5,867 nucleotides of DNA from Ilumatobacteraceae bacterium (GTDB lineage: Bacteria; Actinomycetota; Acidimicrobiia; Acidimicrobiales; Ilumatobacteraceae), in the NCBI GenBank assembly GCA_025464045.1, contig JAODBQ010000688.1:1-5867 (forward strand). Direction: 5' to 3'. Under the pieces are notes generated by a model. That model made no database searches, was not told where the DNA came from, and worked only from the letters and a program-made list of their open reading frames with translations. The position numbers and the translations under genes are program-made. Shown one piece after another: positions 1-5,867 of this stretch. The first letter of the stretch is position 1; every line of letters begins with the position of its first letter.

Positions 1-602
<602 letters not shown>

Positions 603-606
<4 letters not shown>

Positions 607-1397
607 GACGGGCGCGCCTGCGGGCTCCGGCCGGCGCCGGGAGGACCGGCATAGGCCTGGGCGATCGTCAGCCAGCGCTCGGCGACGTCGCCGTGGCTCG
701 TCAGCCGCGTGTCGTCGCGGTGGCGGCGACGGGTGACGACGGCGCAGAAGTCGAGCGCGTCGCCGCGCACCCACTGCTCGGCGTCGTCGGGCCCGAACGC
801 CCAGCGCGCGCCGTCGGGGCCGCTCAGTTCGACGCGCACGGGAACGTCCGGCACCGAGAGATCGTTGGCATGGAAGCTGTTCGCGAACGCCTGCGCGCCG
901 ATGAACGCGACGTGACGCAGCCGGGCCGACGGCGCACGGGTCACGCCGGCCGCGTCGGCGACGTCCAGACCGTGCGCCCACGTCTCCATCAGCCGCGCCG
1001 AGATCGCCGAGGCGAGGCTCATGTCCGGTCCGTACCACGGCACGCGGATCCCACCCGGTGCGGCGAGCGCCGCGGCGACCAGATCGTTGCCGCGGTCGGC
1101 GAGCCACGTCCGCGCGTCCGCGGCCGCCATGGCACGGTGAGCGCGGGCGACGCCCTCGACGTACTCGGTGATGTCCCCGACGGCATCGCGCTCCCGGCGG
1201 AAGCCATCCGGGTCGGTGATGGCCTGGGTGGCCGCGCCGTCGAACCAGGCGAGGTGGCTCACCTGGTCCCGGATCGACCAGCCAGGCGACGGCGTCGGCG
1301 CGGACCAGGCCGTCTCGTCGAGCACGGCGAGGATCGCATCGAGCTCGGCGCGCTCGGCGAGCAGGTCGTCACACAGTCCGACGAGGTCGGCCGCCAC
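603..1397 (-). CDS. TIGR03084 / maleylpyruvate isomerase-like DinB-fold metal-binding protein
   Basis: A 264-residue protein with the N-terminal four-helix-bundle pattern of mycothiol-dependent maleylpyruvate isomerase (MDMPI)/DinB proteins. Visible features are PSPGWSIRDQVSHLAWFD (36-53) and ARLMETWAHGLDV (134-146). His48, Glu138 and His142 sit where this superfamily binds a divalent metal, so the metal site looks intact. The C-terminal part (about 165-255) has the sequence style of the TIGR03084 family, including SFHANDLSVPDVPVRVEL and the region after WAFGPDDAEQW. Superfamily members act in thiol-dependent (often mycothiol) transfer or isomerisation; no reaction is known to me for TIGR03084. 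It starts with GTG one base after the stop of the crotonase gene (TGA-C-GTG) and overlaps the AtuA-family gene by four bases, so it belongs to the operon. Predicted cytoplasmic. Family call is good; function is unknown. Confidence 0.88.
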
Positions 1398-1398
1398 G

Positions 1399-2155
1399 TC
1401 AGCGACCCTGCCAGATCGGCGGCCGGCGATCGCGGAACGCGGACGGACCTTCCTGCGCGTCCTCGCTGTTGTACACGGGTGCCCAGATCTCGTCCGCCGC
1501 GTCGAACAGCTCGCGGTACGACGCAGCGGCGCCGAGGTAGACGGTGCGCTTGGCGGCGCGCACCGACAGGGGTGCGTTCGCGGCGATCGTGGCAGCCAGC
1601 GCCGCCGCGGCGTCGTGCAGATCCGCGAGCGGGACGACCCGGTTGACCAGGCCGACCGCCGCAGCGCGCGACGCGCTGATCGGCTCGCCGGTGACGAGCA
1701 GCTCCATCGCCACCCGCGGTGGCACGAGCCACGGCAGCGGCACTGCCCACGGCGTGCCGCGACCGACCTTGGCCTCGGTGATCGCGAACTGCGCGGTGTC
1801 GGCGGCGACGACCAGATCGCACATCTGCGCGAGCAGGAACCCGCCGGCGAACGCGACCCCGTTGACCGCGGCGATCGTCGGCTTGGGCACGTCGACGTTG
1901 CGCCCGAAGTTCGGCAGGAAGTCCGCCGGCGGGATCGTCAGCGCGGTGTCGGCCATCTCCTTCAGGTCACCGCCGGCGCAGAACGCGCGGTCTCCGCTGC
2001 CCGTCAGGACGAGCACGGCGGCGTCGGCGTCGTCGTTGAAACGGCGGACGCCGGTCCACAGGCCCTCGCGCACCTCCCTGCTGAGCGCGTTGCGCCGTTC
2101 GGGCCGGTCGATCGTCAACCAGGCGACGCCACCGGCGTTCTCGTATCGAACCGCG

Positions 2156-2163
<8 letters not shown>
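1399..2163 (-). CDS. Enoyl-CoA hydratase/isomerase (crotonase) family protein
   Basis: A 254-residue crotonase-fold protein of normal family length. The CoA-binding/oxyanion-hole region is seen at residues 60-70 (AFCAGGDLKEM), with the second oxyanion segment at 97-116 (from IAAVNGVAFAGG to the CD of QMCD), then AQFAITEAKVG (124-134). Aligned by eye without gaps to rat mitochondrial enoyl-CoA hydratase, the second catalytic glutamate (Glu164 in rat) is kept as Glu130, but the first (Glu144 in rat) is Leu110. It may therefore be a hydratase with altered chemistry or an isomerase, hydrolase or lyase. By position it would act on the product of the upstream carboxylase, as AtuE or 3-methylglutaconyl-CoA hydratase do. 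The ATG at 2163 was chosen because it begins just before the conserved start MGDAVRYENAGGVAWLTIDRP and overlaps the stop of the carboxylase gene by 8 bases (ATGGGTGA). The frame stays open upstream to 2274, but that Ser/Arg/Trp-rich extension is only the other frame of the carboxylase C-terminus. Confidence 0.93.
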
Positions 2164-4134
<1,971 letters not shown>

Positions 4135-4135
<1 letters not shown>

Positions 4136-5733
4136 CACATCCGGAACACGCCGAAGCCCCGGCGGCCCTCGATGGTCTGGCCGTGGGCCGCCGACAGGGC
4201 GATGCCGAGCACGGTGCGGGTGTCGCGGGGGTCGATGATCCCGTCGTCGTAGAGCTTGCCGGTCATGAACAGGGCCTTCGACTCCCGCTCGATCTGCTCC
4301 TCGACGACCTGGCGCTGGGCGGCGTCGGCCTCCTCGTCGAAGGGCTTGCCCGCCGCCTCGGCGCCCTGGCGGGCCACGATCGACAGCACCCCGGCCAACT
4401 GCTGGGGGCCCATGACGGCGATGCGGGCGTTGGGCCAGGTGAACAGGAAGCGGGGGTCATAGGCCCGGCCGCACATCCCGTAGTTGCCGGCGCCGTAGGA
4501 CGCCCCGATGATCACGGTGAAGTGGGGCACCGCCGAGTTGGCCACGGCGTTGATCATCTTGGCCCCGTCCTTCACCATGCCGGCCTGCTCGTACTCCTTG
4601 CCCACCATGTAACCGGTGGTGTTCTGGAGGAACACGAGCGGGGTGTCGGTCTGGTTGGCCAGGAGGATGAACTCGGTGGCCTTCTTCGACTCGTCGTTGA
4701 ACAGCACGCCCTGGGCGTTGGCCAGGATGCCGACCGGGTAGCCGTGGATGGAGGCCCACCCGGTGACCAGGCTGGTGCCGTAGAGCGACTTGTACTCGTC
4801 GAAGCGAGAACCGTCGACCACCCGGGCGATGACCTCGTGGGGGTCGAACGGGATGCGCAGGTCGGGTGAGGCGATGCCGAGCAGCTCGTCGGGGTCGTGC
4901 ACCGGCTCGTCGGCCGGCTTCGAGGGGCCGGGCCCGAACTTCCGCCAGTTGAGGTCGGCCACGATCTGGCGCCCGATGCGGATGCAGTCGACCTCGTCCA
5001 CCGCGAAGTAGTCGGACACGCCCGAGATGCGCGAGTGCATCTCGGCCCCGCCGAGCTCCTCGTCGTCGGACTCCTCGCCGGTGGCCATCTTCACCAGCGG
5101 CGGGCCGCCGAGAAACACCTTGGCCCGCTGGTCGACGAGCACGGCGTGGTCGCACATCCCGGGCACGTAGGCGCCGCCGGCCGTCGAGCTGCCGAAGACG
5201 AGGGCGATGGTGGGGATGCCCAGGGCCGAGAGCTGGGTGAGCTGGCGGAAGATGTTGCCGGCCGGGATGAACAGGTCGGCCTGGGTCGGGAGGTCGGCGC
5301 CGCCCGACTCCACCAGGTTGATCACCGGCAGGCGGTTGGCCCGGGCGATCTCGAAGGCCCGCAGGTTCTTCTTCAGGGTCACCGGGTTCATCGACCCGCC
5401 CTTGATGGTGGGGTCGTGGCCGATGATCAGGCACTCGACGCCGGAGACCACGCCCACGCCGGTGACGATCGAGGCCCCCACGTGGTACTCGGTGCCCCAG
5501 GCCGCCAGCGGCGACAGCTCGAGGAAGGCGGTGTCGGGGTCGAGCAGCAGGTCGATGCGCTCTCGCACGAGGAGCTTGCCCCGCTCGCGGTGCCGAGCCA
5601 CGTAGCGCTCGCCGCCGCCGGCGCAGGCCCGGGCGACCTGTTCGTCGTGCTCGGCCAGGAGGTCGAGGAGGGCGCGCCGGTTCGCCTGGTAGGTCTCGCT
5701 CGACGGGTCGACCGCCGACTGCAGCACGGGCAC
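4135..5733 (-). CDS. Acyl-CoA carboxylase carboxyltransferase (beta) subunit, MCC/GCC-like
   Basis: A 532-residue crotonase-superfamily carboxyltransferase that moves CO2 from carboxybiotin to an acyl-CoA. The N-half carries IIGHDPTIKGGSMNP (103-117), LVESGGADLPTQADLF (140-155), GSSTAGGAYVPGMCD (181-195) and FLGGPPLVKMATGEE (207-221). The C-half carries FLQNTTGYMVGKEYE (368-382) and GASYGAGNYGMCGRAY (410-425), which form the second oxyanion hole. TIKGG, LPTQAD and GNYGMCGRAY resemble 3-methylcrotonyl-CoA and geranyl-CoA carboxylase beta subunits more than acetyl/propionyl-CoA ones. GTG at 5733 is preferred because the protein then begins MPVLQSAVDPSSE, as homologues do, and a -10-like TACTGT lies six bases upstream. 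The frame is also open to an ATG at 5802, but that would run across the divergent promoter and add a 23-residue non-family segment. It is the first gene of the leftward operon, and its stop overlaps the alpha-subunit start. Family is certain; substrate is uncertain. Confidence 0.95.
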
Positions 5734-5739
5734 GGCGGG

Positions 5740-5745
5740 ACAGTA
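5740..5745 (-). promoter_or_regulatory. Candidate -10 element for a leaderless carboxyltransferase transcript
   Basis: On the minus strand TACTGT matches the actinobacterial TAnnnT -10 pattern. It is followed by six bases (CCCGCC) and then the proposed GTG start at 5733. That spacing would put transcription initiation at or next to the first base of the start codon, as in leaderless mRNAs common in actinobacteria. No Shine-Dalgarno sequence is visible before the GTG, which agrees. At a 17-bp spacer the -35 position reads GGTCGG, which is poor, so activator help or a non-canonical sigma factor is possible. Confidence 0.4.
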
Positions 5746-5748
5746 CCG

Positions 5749-5760
5749 GAACGAGCGTTC
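5749..5760. promoter_or_regulatory. Perfect 5-2-5 palindrome GAACG-AG-CGTTC, candidate operator
   Basis: GAACGAGCGTTC is a perfect inverted repeat of five bases with a two-base centre. It lies in the divergent intergenic region, within the spacer just upstream of the candidate -10 of the leftward operon, where a bound protein would block RNA polymerase. TetR-family repressors of acyl-CoA and terpene catabolism often bind such short palindromes. It also fits the GAAC-N4-GTTC core of Gram-positive LexA sites, but the flanking bases do not match that consensus. Confidence 0.45.
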
Positions 5761-5777
5761 ACCCGACCGCACCGACC

Positions 5778-5789
5778 TAGCGACCGCTA
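5778..5789. promoter_or_regulatory. Perfect 5-2-5 palindrome TAGCG-AC-CGCTA, candidate second operator
   Basis: TAGCGACCGCTA is a second perfect five-base inverted repeat with a two-base centre, 29 bp centre-to-centre from the palindrome at 5749-5760. The half-sites share a pattern: (G/T)A(A/G)CG facing CG(T/C)T(C/A). It ends on the A of the first possible ATG of the rightward gene and so could control that gene. The TAGCGA within it is also the nearest thing to a rightward -10 element. Confidence 0.4.
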
Positions 5790-5800
5790 TGGTCCGCTCC

Positions 5801-5867
5801 ATGGCCGTGATCCCGCCCGTGCCGACCCGCGACGACCAGTTCTTCTGGGACGGCGTGGCCGAAGGAC
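5801..5867 (+). CDS. Start of a divergent gene, probable DUF35 / Zn-ribbon OB-fold protein, truncated
   Basis: Only 22 codons plus one base are present before the window ends. The translation, MAVIPPVPTRDDQFFWDG followed by VAEG, looks like the beginning of DUF35 (acyl-CoA-associated OB-fold with zinc ribbon) proteins, which typically open with Pro-rich residues, an Asp, a (F/W)W pair, then an (E/A)G stretch before a Cys-rich zinc ribbon. Such proteins pair with SCP-x-like thiolases or hydratases in acyl-CoA and steroid side-chain degradation, which would fit the neighbouring operon. An in-frame ATG at 5789 would add MVRS; 5801 is preferred because the family-like sequence begins there, but no Shine-Dalgarno supports either. 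The zinc-ribbon cysteines are outside the window, so the family call is tentative. Confidence 0.55.
   Translation, partial: MAVIPPVPTRDDQFFWDGVAEG

Noticed and set aside
5749..5760. LexA (SOS) box
   Set aside because: The GAAC-N4-GTTC core fits, but the outer bases (G before, A after) do not match the CGAAC...GTTYC consensus, and a catabolic operon is not an expected SOS target; an operator for a local regulator is more likely.
5734..5802. ATG at 5802 as start of the carboxyltransferase
   Set aside because: It would add 23 residues unlike the family, cross both palindromes and the -10 candidate, and overlap the start of the divergent gene; GTG at 5733 gives the usual N-terminus.

Overview
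This is a very GC-rich window that looks like a chromosomal catabolic locus of a high-GC actinobacterium, with an Acidimicrobiia-like flavour. The taxonomic guess rests only on base composition, GTG starts, tight gene overlaps and the gene families present. Almost the whole window is one leftward (minus-strand) operon. In transcription order it encodes an acyl-CoA carboxylase carboxyltransferase (beta) subunit (4135-5733), the partner biotin carboxylase/biotin-carrier (alpha) subunit (2156-4135), an enoyl-CoA hydratase/isomerase family protein (1399-2163), a TIGR03084/maleylpyruvate-isomerase-like DinB-fold metal-binding protein (603-1397) and the N-terminal 202 residues of an AtuA-family (DUF1446) protein that runs off the left edge. 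The junctions are 1-base TGATG, 8-base ATGGGTGA, 1-base gap and 4-base GTGA, so the five genes are almost certainly co-transcribed and translationally coupled.

At the right edge a rightward gene begins (5801 on, or 5789). Its first 22 residues resemble the start of DUF35 / Zn-ribbon OB-fold proteins that accompany thiolases. Between the divergent starts lies a short control region with two related 5-2-5 palindromes (5749-5760 and 5778-5789) and a -10-like TACTGT six bases upstream of the proposed GTG start of the carboxyltransferase, as expected for a leaderless transcript.

Functionally the operon is a 'carboxylate, then hydrate' module for a branched or isoprenoid-type acyl-CoA. A biotin carboxylase plus carboxyltransferase makes a glutaconyl-CoA-type product, a crotonase-fold enzyme acts on it, and AtuA-family proteins are known from the acyclic terpene (citronellol/geraniol) pathway of Pseudomonas. 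The combination resembles AtuC-AtuF-AtuE-AtuA, but the substrate (geranyl-CoA, 3-methylcrotonyl-CoA or something else) cannot be read from the sequence, and the TIGR03084 gene is an extra component not in that classical pathway.

The most striking signals are: (1) an abrupt change in codon style inside the biotin carboxylase gene near position 3400, from CCC/GCC-rich on the right to CCG/GCG-rich on the left, suggesting a recombination or assembly junction; (2) the paired palindromes in the divergent promoter; (3) a crotonase-fold enzyme lacking one of the two classical catalytic glutamates; and (4) the unexplained DinB-fold gene embedded in a carboxylase operon. No RNA genes, insertion sequences, CRISPR arrays or intrinsic terminators were seen.
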